64,000 bases of DNA from Shewanella psychrophila (GTDB lineage Bacteria; Pseudomonadota; Gammaproteobacteria; Enterobacterales; Shewanellaceae). A program made the translations under genes and the position numbers. Shown in pieces: positions 55,513 to 63,746 of this stretch. The stretch covers positions 4,154,001 to 4,218,000 of the forward strand of contig NZ_CP014782.1 in NCBI RefSeq assembly GCF_002005305.1, written 5' to 3'. Numbering within the stretch: position 1 is the stretch's first letter; the number at the start of each line of letters is the position of its first letter. Under the pieces are notes generated by a model. That model did not search any database. It saw nothing but the letters and a program-made list of their open reading frames with translations, and was not told the origin of the DNA.

Positions 55513-55649
55513 ATATTCTTTACCTATTTTCTATACTTCTGGCTGACCCATATTCCTATCAATAATCTGGACCATAAGTAAGCGATTATGCTTCTACAGT
55601 GAGACATCTAACAGTAGACTTCAAAGTTCGACAGTCTAGTCGGCCAAAC

Positions 55650-58600
55650 CTAAGCAGCGAAGCGCTCCCTAAAGGCTTTTATGGTCTGCTCTCCAATCTC
55701 TTGTACTTCTAGCATATAGGACTCGACCTCTTGTTTATCTTTATCTCGGGCACTTTTTTCTAGGCATTTAGCCACTTCATAAAGGGCTTGTGCGCCAAAG
55801 CTTCCAGAGCTACTTTTTAAGGTATGAGCCTGATCATCAATCTCGTTAAAATTCATCGATAGTCTTAATAATTCTAACTTCTCTAAACGCTCGTGGGTCT
55901 CTTGAAGATAGACACTGAACATGCCTTCCATTGACTCTTGTCCAAGGGCATCAACCAACTCTGACAGCACCAGCTCGTCGAATAACCTGTCCGAAAGGAC
56001 CGCTTCATTATCTATCACATTTGGGCCATCTGTTTTCGCATTCATGATATCGTCTATCGTGGATTCTTTAATCAAGCTTAATTCCTGAACAGTCGCTTCA
56101 CAAGGTTTATGACTGTTTTTCCCCTTTGCTAGAGTATGTTTACTTTGCAGGTCAACGACATCTGAGGAGGGAAGCCACTTATTGATAGCCTTCACCAGCT
56201 CAACTTGATTAACGGGTTTCGCCACAAAGTCTTTCATCCCTGCATCGAGGCAGGACTCGACGTCTTCTTTCGATACATTGGCCGTCATGGCTAATATCAC
56301 AGTGTCAGGCTGAGCGAGTAAAATCTCTCGCGTCGCTTCAACGCCGTCCATCTCAGGCATACGCATATCCATTAATATCAAGCCATAGTTATGTTCGGCT
56401 GACATTTTAACGGCCTCTTTTCCGTTATGGGCAAATTCAACTTCGAACCCAGATTTAGCTAACATGGCTCCGGCGATTACTCGATTTGAGGGACTGTCCT
56501 CGGCCAATAATAGACGTTTATTCCTCAATGTCAGCTCAGGCAATAAAGTCTCGATCTTTTTGGTATCAAATTCATCCTGACTTTCACCACTAAGCAGGCC
56601 TAACAGCATCTCTCTACTCAAGGGTTTATTGATCACTTGCTCTAAACCGAGATCGGCCATGACCACGGGCATTTCAGGACTTAATCCCGACATCAAGGCG
56701 GCAATTAAGCCATCTTTGAATAGAAAGTCTCGCTTAAATTGATTCGATAAATTTAAGCTCAACTGAGATAAGCTAGTGTCATCAATCAATATAAGGTTAA
56801 ACCTGCCTTTCACTTCATCTATTTTAAAGATGTCCGTCAATTGGCTCACATTAACGGTCTGCACCCCATATTGGCTGTACTGTTTTCTCACCAGATGAGA
56901 AAAAGTCTTATCGGGGTGAACCAGTAGTACTCTGGCATGAGCAGGAATATGGGTAAGATAATTGCCTCTTTGTTCTTCTAGCTGTAAACGTACATCGAAC
57001 CTGAAGCAACTGCCATGACCCAGACGGCTGCTCAGCTCTATCTCTCCGCCCATCATGATGATTAACTCGGAACAAATGGCTAAACCTAATCCGGTGCCTT
57101 TATAGTTGGTATTATGCTGATCATGAACCTGACTAAACTCTTGAAACAATTTCTTTTGAGCCGGAAGGCTAATACCAATGCCTTCATCTGTGACGGCACA
57201 ATGCAGTTGCACCTCCTGGTGATGGCTGTCAGGGATCCACATCTCCACAGAGACACAGCCACCACTGGAGAATTTAATCGCATTATCCACAAGATTATGT
57301 AGTACCTGACGCAATCGTTGGGCGTCGCCCTTGACGAGATCCGGTACATTTCGATTAATAAATGTCGCTAAGTTGACGCCTTTCTCATTGGCTTTAGGCG
57401 CTAAAATCTGCATCACCTGAGCCACCATTTTAGCTGGCGAGAAACTCATGTTTTCCAACACCATCTGTCCGGCTTCAATTTTTGAAAAATCTAGAATATC
57501 GTTGATGGTACTCAGTAGTGCAGTACCGGCTTCTTTAGCCGTATGCGCGTATATTCGTTGGTCTTTATTCAGTTTAGAGTCTAGCATCAGTTCCACTCCA
57601 CCTAATACGGCGTTCAGTGGAGAACGAATTTCATGACTCATAGTCGCCAGAAATCTAGATTTAGCCTTACTGCCTATTTCAGCCTGCTCTTTAGCTTGCT
57701 TTAACTCAGTCTCATACTGCATACGTTCTGAAACATCGTGTAAAAAAGCAGTAAGTAAGATCTCATCGCCGAGTTGTACCGGGATCATCTTCATCTCAAC
57801 TGGAAAGTTAGTGCCATCAGCCCGAATAGACATAAGCTCTACGCTCTTCTTTATCGCTGGACCACAGCCAGTCTTCCTGAACGTCTCCAGCCCTTCCTTG
57901 AAAGCCTTTCTCTCGATATCGACAAAAATCAGATCCTCTAAAATCTCGCCTAGAGCCTGTTCACGACTATGGCCAAACAAATGACTGGCCGCATCATTAA
58001 ACTCTTGAATACGCCCTGTGATATCTATGGTAATTAATGCATCTTGGCTCGCCTCAAGCGTCGCAAGCAATATAGACTCTGTCCGTTTAGCCTCGGCCTC
58101 TTTTCGTTTAATATCACTTAAGTCTTTCACTAAGCCCAGTAACATGACGTCGCCATCAATCAACATCTTAGAGACAGACAGATCGATGGGAAACAGCTTA
58201 CCATTCTTGTGTTGTGCCACCAGCTCCCTTCCCCTGCCTTGTAGCACCCCTCTTTTAGAGTTAATAAAACTCATCAGGAAATCATTTTGCATGTGTCGTT
58301 CGTGACTGGGCATGAAAATGGATACGTTCTGTCCAATCAAGTCATTCTTGTCATAACCAAAAAGATGACCGACGGCGGGATTAACCTGAACGATGATCCC
58401 CTTGGTGTCTATGATGATAAACCCATCTACGGCGGCTTCTAAAATAGTACTGAGGCGAATATTGGCGCTCTCAAGTTCTTGAGCATTCTTCTCAATTTTT
58501 TCAATCATACGATTGAATGCCTGGGTAGTTTGACCTATTTCATCGTCGGTATTAACAGGAATTTGAATTCCGGTTTCCCCCTTGAGTATTCTTTTAGATG

Positions 58601-59186
58601 CCCGTTTTAGTTCACTCAAATTCTTGGTCAAGTAACTGCCCAATAGCCAGGAAAAAAGCGCAACCAATAACATCTCTAGCCCCGCAATCGAACTAAAACG
58701 CGTTGTGGCTCGGGCTAAAAACTGATCGAACTCATCGATACTGACTCCCAGTTCAACACGACCGAACACAAATCCAGACTCAATAATGTCGGCCTTCACA
58801 TCAAGCACACCGTCTTCTATGTCAACAAACCCGCCACCCACATAAACTAGCGCCTCTTCATCGCTGACTGGCTTTTGATCACCAGCTGAGCTTAGCACCG
58901 GCTCTCCCGCTCTTACGAGCAAGTCATTACGATCATAAATTTCCACATACAAGACTTGAGTATTCACGAGTAGCTCGTTCGACAACTCCTGCAAGGTGGA
59001 CACATCGGTGCTTATCACCGCATCTTTAGCCGCCGCAGCAAATAGCGCCACGACTGAACGTGCGCGTTTTTCAATCTCTGCCTGATTGGAACTCTTGAGA
59101 TAATCGACACTGGTATAAACCAGCAGCATCAAGAGCACGCCCTCGATTAACGCGATACCTAATACCGTTTTTAATCTAAACGTCAT
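55650..59186 (-). CDS. Hybrid sensor histidine kinase (HAMP-PAS-PAS-HK-REC-HPt)
   Basis: A tripartite kinase of about 1178 residues. TM1 at about 8-28, a periplasmic domain, TM2 near 165-185 and HAMP. Two PAS domains follow (ILEAAVDGFIIIDTKG, LEASQDALITIDITG), then HisKA with His518 (SHEIRSPLNAVLGG) and HATPase (KGTGLGLAICSELI). A degenerate receiver (LIDDTSL) and a true receiver with Asp940 (LILMDMRMPEMDG) precede an HPt with His1121 (QAHTLKSSSGSFGA). The ATG at 59186 has GGGAGG upstream and is preferred to a TTG at 59210. It lies 42 bp after the PhnD-like gene, probably its ligand-binding partner. Confidence 0.9.
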   Translation of the reverse strand: MTFRLKTVLGIALIEGVLLMLLVYTSVDYLKSSNQAEIEKRARSVVALFAAAAKDAVISTDVSTLQELSNELLVNTQVLYVEIYDRNDLLVRAGEPVLSSAGDQKPVSDEEALVYVGGGFVDIEDGVLDVKADIIESGFVFGRVELGVSIDEFDQFLARATTRFSSIAGLEMLLVALFSWLLGSYLTKNLSELKRASKRILKGETGIQIPVNTDDEIGQTTQAFNRMIEKIEKNAQELESANIRLSTILEAAVDGFIIIDTKGIIVQVNPAVGHLFGYDKNDLIGQNVSIFMPSHERHMQNDFLMSFINSKRGVLQGRGRELVAQHKNGKLFPIDLSVSKMLIDGDVMLLGLVKDLSDIKRKEAEAKRTESILLATLEASQDALITIDITGRIQEFNDAASHLFGHSREQALGEILEDLIFVDIERKAFKEGLETFRKTGCGPAIKKSVELMSIRADGTNFPVEMKMIPVQLGDEILLTAFLHDVSERMQYETELKQAKEQAEIGSKAKSRFLATMSHEIRSPLNAVLGGVELMLDSKLNKDQRIYAHTAKEAGTALLSTINDILDFSKIEAGQMVLENMSFSPAKMVAQVMQILAPKANEKGVNLATFINRNVPDLVKGDAQRLRQVLHNLVDNAIKFSSGGCVSVEMWIPDSHHQEVQLHCAVTDEGIGISLPAQKKLFQEFSQVHDQHNTNYKGTGLGLAICSELIIMMGGEIELSSRLGHGSCFRFDVRLQLEEQRGNYLTHIPAHARVLLVHPDKTFSHLVRKQYSQYGVQTVNVSQLTDIFKIDEVKGRFNLILIDDTSLSQLSLNLSNQFKRDFLFKDGLIAALMSGLSPEMPVVMADLGLEQVINKPLSREMLLGLLSGESQDEFDTKKIETLLPELTLRNKRLLLAEDSPSNRVIAGAMLAKSGFEVEFAHNGKEAVKMSAEHNYGLILMDMRMPEMDGVEATREILLAQPDTVILAMTANVSKEDVESCLDAGMKDFVAKPVNQVELVKAINKWLPSSDVVDLQSKHTLAKGKNSHKPCEATVQELSLIKESTIDDIMNAKTDGPNVIDNEAVLSDRLFDELVLSELVDALGQESMEGMFSVYLQETHERLEKLELLRLSMNFNEIDDQAHTLKSSSGSFGAQALYEVAKCLEKSARDKDKQEVESYMLEVQEIGEQTIKAFRERFAA

Positions 59187-59228
59187 TAGTAACCTCCCTA
59201 CTATCAGCAAGCAATAATGAACCCATTC

Positions 59229-60107
59229 TTATTCATCATTCGTTTCTAAGGGCTTAGGAAAATCACCTAAGCCTAAGGCTCTCACATCATTCCAGTCACT
59301 ACTCTTGGCGGCTTCAAAAGGTCTAAATCCCAGCCCTTCCAGTAGTAGAGTTCCTTCTTGAGTCGATGAGAATTGAGAGAAGTTTCTAACTAATTCTCCT
59401 CTCACTTCCATGGGGACTCTTGGATGAATAGCCACGGCATGGGGAGTGTACCCAGGTGTTTCCCAGAGCACGCGCAACTGCTTGGTCACCTCTTTATCCA
59501 TTGTTTTAAAAGTTCTTTTAACCCCTCCTCCACCAGCCACTAACCCTTGGGCTACGGCGAGATAAACAGAATCATGTGAGCCAACATACTTTATTTGATT
59601 ATTAATTCCCTTTATCTTCAAGTTAGCTCGAGGCAACACACTCGCGGCAAAAGCAGCGGGAGCCGGGAAGGCCAATAACTGTCCATCGAGATCTGACAGA
59701 GACTGAGCTTTAGCACTTTTCTTAACGACAATAATCCCTTTTAATTTTTTACCTTTCTCTTTTACCAGCGCCAGATAACCGGGTGATTCATTAAACACGG
59801 TAAAGTGGTAGGGGTTCATATAAGCAATATCGTACTCCCCCTTAGCCAAGCGCTTCTCAAACGTGGGAATATCGGGAGCTGTCGCAAATTGCAATTGATA
59901 ATTTGCATTTTGCGACAAGGCTACGAGTAAGGGAGACCACTTTCTTGCCAGCATACTAGCGGCTTGTTGGGGAACCACGCCAAATGTGAGAATTGAAGGT
60001 TCGTTAACTGTGTGTTTTGTATCAGATGCTTGCGCCGTGATAACACCACAAAAAAACAAGGCTAAGACGAGGGACAGATGAGTGTTGAGCCATTGTGATA
60101 TTTTCAT
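59229..60107 (-). CDS. PhnD-like periplasmic substrate-binding protein
   Basis: A secreted binding protein of about 292 residues from the phosphate/phosphonate-binding group (PhnD). The signal peptide ends VITAQASD, then ILTFGVVPQQAASMLARKWSPL, YDIAYMNPYHFTVFNE, LLAFPAPAAFAASVLPRANL and SHDSVYLAVAQGLVAGGGGV. I use the ATG at 60107, preceded by AAGGAT and downstream of the sigma-54 promoter; the ATG at 60149 would lie within that promoter. No permease or ATPase adjoins it, so it probably reports a ligand to the hybrid kinase, as LuxP does to LuxQ, although of a different protein family. Confidence 0.85.
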   Translation of the reverse strand: MKISQWLNTHLSLVLALFFCGVITAQASDTKHTVNEPSILTFGVVPQQAASMLARKWSPLLVALSQNANYQLQFATAPDIPTFEKRLAKGEYDIAYMNPYHFTVFNESPGYLALVKEKGKKLKGIIVVKKSAKAQSLSDLDGQLLAFPAPAAFAASVLPRANLKIKGINNQIKYVGSHDSVYLAVAQGLVAGGGGVKRTFKTMDKEVTKQLRVLWETPGYTPHAVAIHPRVPMEVRGELVRNFSQFSSTQEGTLLLEGLGFRPFEAAKSSDWNDVRALGLGDFPKPLETNDE

Positions 60108-60144
60108 TATGTGTATCCTTACCAGTGACAATCCTAAATACTGG

Positions 60145-60161
60145 AGCAAAGCCTATGCCAA
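60145..60161 (-). promoter_or_regulatory. Sigma-54 promoter of the phnD-kinase-luxO operon
   Basis: On the minus strand, TTGGCATAGGCTTTGCT: GG and GC exactly ten bases apart, with TTGGCA and TTGCT close to the consensus. Transcription would start near 60134, 27 bp before the chosen phnD-like ATG. Confidence 0.8.
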
Positions 60162-60269
60162 ATCTCAGCGGGCTTAGTCACAATCAATTAGGCCCACACC
60201 AATAAATTCGGCAACAACATCCTTTTCTCACTAAAAAACAACCTGTTAACACAATATGAATCACATTTT

Positions 60270-60282
60270 TGCATTTTGCAAT
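60270..60282. promoter_or_regulatory. LuxO-type operator in the divergent control region
   Basis: TTGCATTTTGCAA, a perfect match to the LuxO pattern TTGCA-N3-TGCAA. It lies 85 bp from the plus-strand sigma-54 promoter and 108 bp from the minus-strand one, suitable distances for an enhancer serving both. Confidence 0.75.
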
Positions 60283-60366
60283 TAATACCTGCTCAGATAC
60301 ATTTAAATCATCACCACAAGAATACTTTATAACTATTAACAACAAGATAGGATTATGCCCCTGACA

Positions 60367-60383
60367 ATGGCACAAAGATTGCC
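60367..60383 (+). promoter_or_regulatory. Sigma-54 promoter of the REC-PP2C gene
   Basis: ATGGCACAAAGATTGCC contains a perfect TGGCAC and TTGC with ten bases between GG and GC. It ends 27 bp before the ATG. Confidence 0.85.
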
Positions 60384-60410
60384 TTTTAATTTGATATCAC
60401 ATATTAGGTA

Positions 60411-61727
60411 ATGAGCCTGCTTATGACTTCAAATGCAACACATGGAATGTCCACTACTGCAATCCAGTTTAGATTAGACACACTTTCAGTCCTACTGGTT
60501 GAAGATACTCAGAGCGAGCGATACTTTATTGCCAATTTGCTACAAAGCATGGGAATGGACGTTTCTAGCTGTGCTAGCGGTGAAGAAGCTATCGAGTTAT
60601 ATCAAAGCCACATGCCCGATATCGTGATCAGTGACTGGAGAATGCCAGGCTTGACTGGTCCCCAGTTATGCCAACAACTTAAGAAAGAGGCATTACCGCC
60701 TTACATTATCTTGCTAACGGCTAACAATCAGGCAAAACACATGGTAGAAGGCATTGAGTCCGGTGCCGATGACTTTCTCACCAAACCTTTTATACCTAGC
60801 ATATTAAAAGTGAGGCTATTAGCCGCGGCGCGCATCGTCAAGATGCAACAACACCTGAGCGATAAGAACATGGCGCTCAACAGCGCTCTGTCCAAAGAGC
60901 AAGCCTATTTAGCACAGGTTCAAGCAGATCTAGATAGCGCCGCCAGACTACAGGGCTCGTTACTGCCGGCATCGAGCCAACTCATCAATCAATGGAGTCT
61001 AGCAGCCAGATTCCAACCCGCCCAAGACCTAGCTGGCGACATATTTCAATGCTTTAACATCGATGATTCTCATCTGGGTTTCTATCTGCTCGATGTCACC
61101 GGTCACGGTATCGCAGCCTCTATGCAAAGTTTTACATTAGCTCAGAGGCTCAGCAGTAAAAGTTGTCACTGGGACAGCTTAGACCCTGCATTAATTGTGA
61201 CTGAGCTTAATGCAGATTTTGAAGATCCTGAAAATGCCGGGCGGTTCGCCACATTGATTCTTGGAATAGCCAATACTGACAGTGGCCAAGTGAGAATTAC
61301 CATTGCAGGGCACCCACAGCCAATCTTGCTTGATAAAAATAGCGCCACCATGATGAGCCTGGATTCAGGCATTCCCCTGGGTATAGATAGTCAATATCAA
61401 TACCAGTACAACTCATTCTTCTTGCGCAGTGAGCAGCATCTGATGCTCTACTCAGACGGTTTATATGAGTGCCAACATCCTACTTATGGCGAGTTTGGCC
61501 AACAGAGACTACTCAAGACCTGCTCTGATGCACACCAACTATCACCAGAAGAGCTGTTGCACCATCTCAGTCACGCCATCGAACTCTGGCAGCAAAATAC
61601 CCCCCAAGATGATATCTCAATGATGATAATTTCCACCTCGAACTTAGATACAACAGCAATGAATGCCTCTCTGCATCACTCTGATAATAAAATGAATTTA
61701 CAGGCGGCTCCTAGGTCTCTTCCCTGA
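60411..61727 (+). CDS. Response regulator with PP2C-type phosphatase domain (RsbU-like)
   Basis: A 438-residue protein. Receiver at about 25-145 with Asp75 (DIVISDWRMPGLTG), a coiled linker (about 150-185), then a SpoIIE/PP2C phosphatase with metal-binding motifs DLAGDIFQCF, LLDVTGHGIAASM, LYSDGLYE and DDISMMII. It should dephosphorylate the STAS antagonist encoded downstream when its receiver is phosphorylated. In V. fischeri SypE a similar receiver and PP2C are fused to an RsbW-type kinase; here the kinase is the next gene. Expressed from a sigma-54 promoter. Confidence 0.88.
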   Translation: MSLLMTSNATHGMSTTAIQFRLDTLSVLLVEDTQSERYFIANLLQSMGMDVSSCASGEEAIELYQSHMPDIVISDWRMPGLTGPQLCQQLKKEALPPYIILLTANNQAKHMVEGIESGADDFLTKPFIPSILKVRLLAAARIVKMQQHLSDKNMALNSALSKEQAYLAQVQADLDSAARLQGSLLPASSQLINQWSLAARFQPAQDLAGDIFQCFNIDDSHLGFYLLDVTGHGIAASMQSFTLAQRLSSKSCHWDSLDPALIVTELNADFEDPENAGRFATLILGIANTDSGQVRITIAGHPQPILLDKNSATMMSLDSGIPLGIDSQYQYQYNSFFLRSEQHLMLYSDGLYECQHPTYGEFGQQRLLKTCSDAHQLSPEELLHHLSHAIELWQQNTPQDDISMMIISTSNLDTTAMNASLHHSDNKMNLQAAPRSLP

Positions 61728-61859
61728 CATGAATAAGGAAAAAAGAAAAGGTTATCAATATGAATCGATCATGAGTCCGCTATATCAACAAACCTTGAAA
61801 CATGATTTTAACCCGAATATTACGATATAAAAAAGTTAGCCCAGCTAGTTGGAGGCGAT

Positions 61860-62249
61860 ATGAACAGCATACAATTAAATCTATCTCAAAAAATCTGGAG
61901 CAGTAAGCTATTATGTGCCGAGCTCGAGCAATTTTTACAACAAAACAGCGTGCGTACCCAGCAGAGGTTTAAAGTCATCACCTGCATTCTTGAGGCATTA
62001 TCCAATGTCTTAGAACACACCGACAGCCATTTGGAACAGATAGTGGTGATCTTACATTGCGATCAAGAGATCATCACCATAGATTTGCTCGACAACTCCC
62101 CCTACACCCCCATCGACGATCAGGTCGATTGTCCCTCTCCATTCTCACTCTCAGGAAGAGGATTATGGATAATACAAAACTGGATGGATCAGATGAGATT
62201 CCAAGCCTCTGTGGCAGGCACACATCTCAGATTGAGCCTGTTACGATAA
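61860..62249 (+). CDS. Anti-sigma-factor-type serine kinase (RsbW-like)
   Basis: A 129-residue GHKL ATPase. N-box ITCILEALSNVLEHTDS, G1 box LDNSPYTP and G2 box LSGRGLWIIQNWMDQM are present, as in RsbW/SpoIIAB kinases. A good GGAGGC ribosome-binding site precedes the ATG. It is expected to phosphorylate the STAS protein at 62841. It lies 132 bp after the phosphatase gene and is probably co-transcribed. No sigma factor or anti-sigma target is encoded nearby. Confidence 0.85.
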   Translation: MNSIQLNLSQKIWSSKLLCAELEQFLQQNSVRTQQRFKVITCILEALSNVLEHTDSHLEQIVVILHCDQEIITIDLLDNSPYTPIDDQVDCPSPFSLSGRGLWIIQNWMDQMRFQASVAGTHLRLSLLR

Positions 62250-62253
62250 TCTC

Positions 62254-62632
62254 CTGTAGGAGGGTCTTTAGGCTCTTGGGTCTATTCTCTCGCGGCTAAA
62301 GCCGCTCCTACAGCTGACAATCTCAGCGTCATCTGACCGCCATGGAGGGCCGAAATGCCGTTTATGCTAGGAGCAATAACCGGCCATTTCCTGTAGGAGG
62401 GTGCTTTAACCCCGAGGCTTTAATGATGCGTTCTTTTCTGTAGCCCGAAGCTTTGTTGGTGTGTTCTCTCGCGGCTGAAGCCGCTCCTACAACTGACAAT
62501 CAAGCCGCCCTTGCCATACCAACGTAGCGTCATCTCTGCTCCATCCAGCATAACGTCACCTTTCCTGTAGAAGGGCGCTTTAGCCCCGAACCTTTAACTA
62601 TGTATTATTTCGCGGCTGAACCCGCTCCTACA
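62254..62632. repeat. Three REP/BIME-like palindromic elements
   Basis: Copies at about 62254-62312, 62391-62492 and 62563-62632. Each starts CCTGTAGRAGGG and ends in a stem such as CGCGGCTAAAGCCG followed by CTCCTACA, so the two ends pair (TGTAGGAG with CTCCTACA). They fill the gap between the kinase and STAS genes and may protect the mRNA 3' end or bind DNA-structuring proteins. Confidence 0.8.
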
Positions 62633-62669
62633 AAGGTCTTTAGATCCGAAGCTTTTTAGAGGCCCAGCT

Positions 62670-62682
62670 TTGCAAATTGCAA
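62670..62682. promoter_or_regulatory. LuxO-type operator upstream of the STAS gene
   Basis: TTGCAAATTGCAA, a perfect TTGCA-N3-TGCAA palindrome, 86 bp before the sigma-54 promoter at 62769. Confidence 0.75.
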
Positions 62683-62768
62683 GGCAAATCATAAAGGAAC
62701 AAAGTATGTTTTTTTCATATTGATCTTTATCCAAGAACCTTAAATCAATAAATTCAATGAATTAAAAG

Positions 62769-62785
62769 TTGGCCTAACTTGTGCT
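62769..62785 (+). promoter_or_regulatory. Candidate sigma-54 promoter of the STAS gene
   Basis: TTGGCCTAACTTGTGCT: GG and GC spaced ten bases apart; TTGGC matches, the -12 part is GTGCT rather than TTGCT. It ends 55 bp before the ATG. Confidence 0.6.
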
Positions 62786-62840
62786 TGATTAATTATTACG
62801 TATCGATAATAAACAAGATGATTCTTTTAAGGAGCTAGAT

Positions 62841-63182
62841 ATGAAGTTCTCTCCCTTGGCACTCGAAAACGCATGCTTAGTTACCTTACCTAAAGAGATG
62901 ATAATGGCTCAGACGCCTACACTAAGAGCCGCTATTTCTCGTCAAATTGAAACTGGCAGTACCAAGCTGGTGATGGATCTACATCAAGTGGAATATATTG
63001 ACTCCAGTGGCCTGTCTATTCTTGTCTCGGCACATAAGCTCACCCAGAAACATTCAGGAGAGGTGATTCTGCTCTCCCCTTCTGCTGGCGTACGCGCCCT
63101 AATCGAGCTCACGCGCTTGCATCATGTGTTCACGATCTTCGAAGATCGTGATGCAGCAATCGAACATATCTGTGATCTCTGA
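62841..63182 (+). CDS. STAS-domain anti-sigma factor antagonist, SypA-like
   Basis: A 113-residue single STAS domain. The phosphorylation motif VEYIDSSGLSILVSAHK places Ser56 at the position phosphorylated in V. fischeri SypA. AAGGAG precedes the start. It is the likely output of the partner switch formed by the upstream kinase and phosphatase, controlling polysaccharide production in its unphosphorylated form by analogy with SypA. It is the first gene of the polysaccharide locus that continues beyond the window. Confidence 0.88.
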   Translation: MKFSPLALENACLVTLPKEMIMAQTPTLRAAISRQIETGSTKLVMDLHQVEYIDSSGLSILVSAHKLTQKHSGEVILLSPSAGVRALIELTRLHHVFTIFEDRDAAIEHICDL

Positions 63183-63260
63183 TTGAGGGAAAATTGCGGC
63201 ATACACTGACGGTGAATAAAGGTTAAGACTAAAGAATAATAGAATATCTAGGAGCTAATT

Positions 63261-63476
63261 ATGGAAGAATTAGATAGCGATACCCTCAAGAGGCTCGGTG
63301 TATTTCTCTTGCTAAACCTAGCAGCATTAGTCAGCTTAGTCATGATCGATAATGAAGATAGAAATCTGTGTAATAACAAAAGTGACACAGTAATAAGTCA
63401 GCAAAGTTCCACCGAGTCGAACACTAGAACCTGTCTCTACTATGGTGGGCGTGTCCTTCATGAGAGACAAAGATAG
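63261..63476 (+). CDS. Small protein with one membrane segment, unknown
   Basis: A 71-residue protein I do not recognise. TAGGAGCT precedes the ATG. Residues 10-28 (LKRLGVFLLLNLAALVSLVMI) form one membrane segment, followed by a polar tail rich in Ser, Thr and Asn with two cysteines (37 and 58). The position 78 bp after the STAS gene suggests the same operon. Possibly a small partner of the polysaccharide machinery; no evidence beyond location. Confidence 0.5.
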   Translation: MEELDSDTLKRLGVFLLLNLAALVSLVMIDNEDRNLCNNKSDTVISQQSSTESNTRTCLYYGGRVLHERQR

Positions 63477-63531
63477 GCCATTACTGAATGGCTCATATCA
63501 TCAAGAAAAGCCTAAGTTCATTCGCATTTTG

Positions 63532-63544
63532 CAAAAATAATCAG
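63532..63544. promoter_or_regulatory. LuxO-type operator upstream of the flippase gene
   Basis: TCGCATTTTGCAA, one mismatch from TTGCA-N3-TGCAA, 127 bp before the sigma-54-like sequence at 63672. Confidence 0.6.
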
Positions 63545-63671
63545 ATCAAAGCAGCGAAAATAGTAAATCTTTGCAAACAGCGAAATTTGATCAACTAAAA
63601 AACAATAGTTAAGCCGGCAATAACAACAAAATATAAATGCAATATCAAAGTATTAGGTAAAATCCCAACAG

Positions 63672-63688
63672 CTGGCACTGTTTATGTA
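63672..63688 (+). promoter_or_regulatory. Candidate sigma-54 promoter of the flippase gene
   Basis: CTGGCACTGTTTATGTA has a perfect -24 element (CTGGCAC), but the -12 element reads ATGTA where TTGCA is expected (GT for GC). It ends 58 bp before the ATG. Weaker than the others. Confidence 0.45.
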
Positions 63689-63746
63689 TAACTCTTCATA
63701 GGAACCCTATTTAGGTTTAATGTATATCAATGTTGAGGAGAGCTTG

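Noticed and set aside
60150..60410. Qrr-type small RNA near the LuxO-like system
   Set aside because: Vibrio luxO has qrr1 as a divergent neighbour, so I looked for the conserved Qrr core in this and the other intergenic regions near 54-64 kb and saw none.
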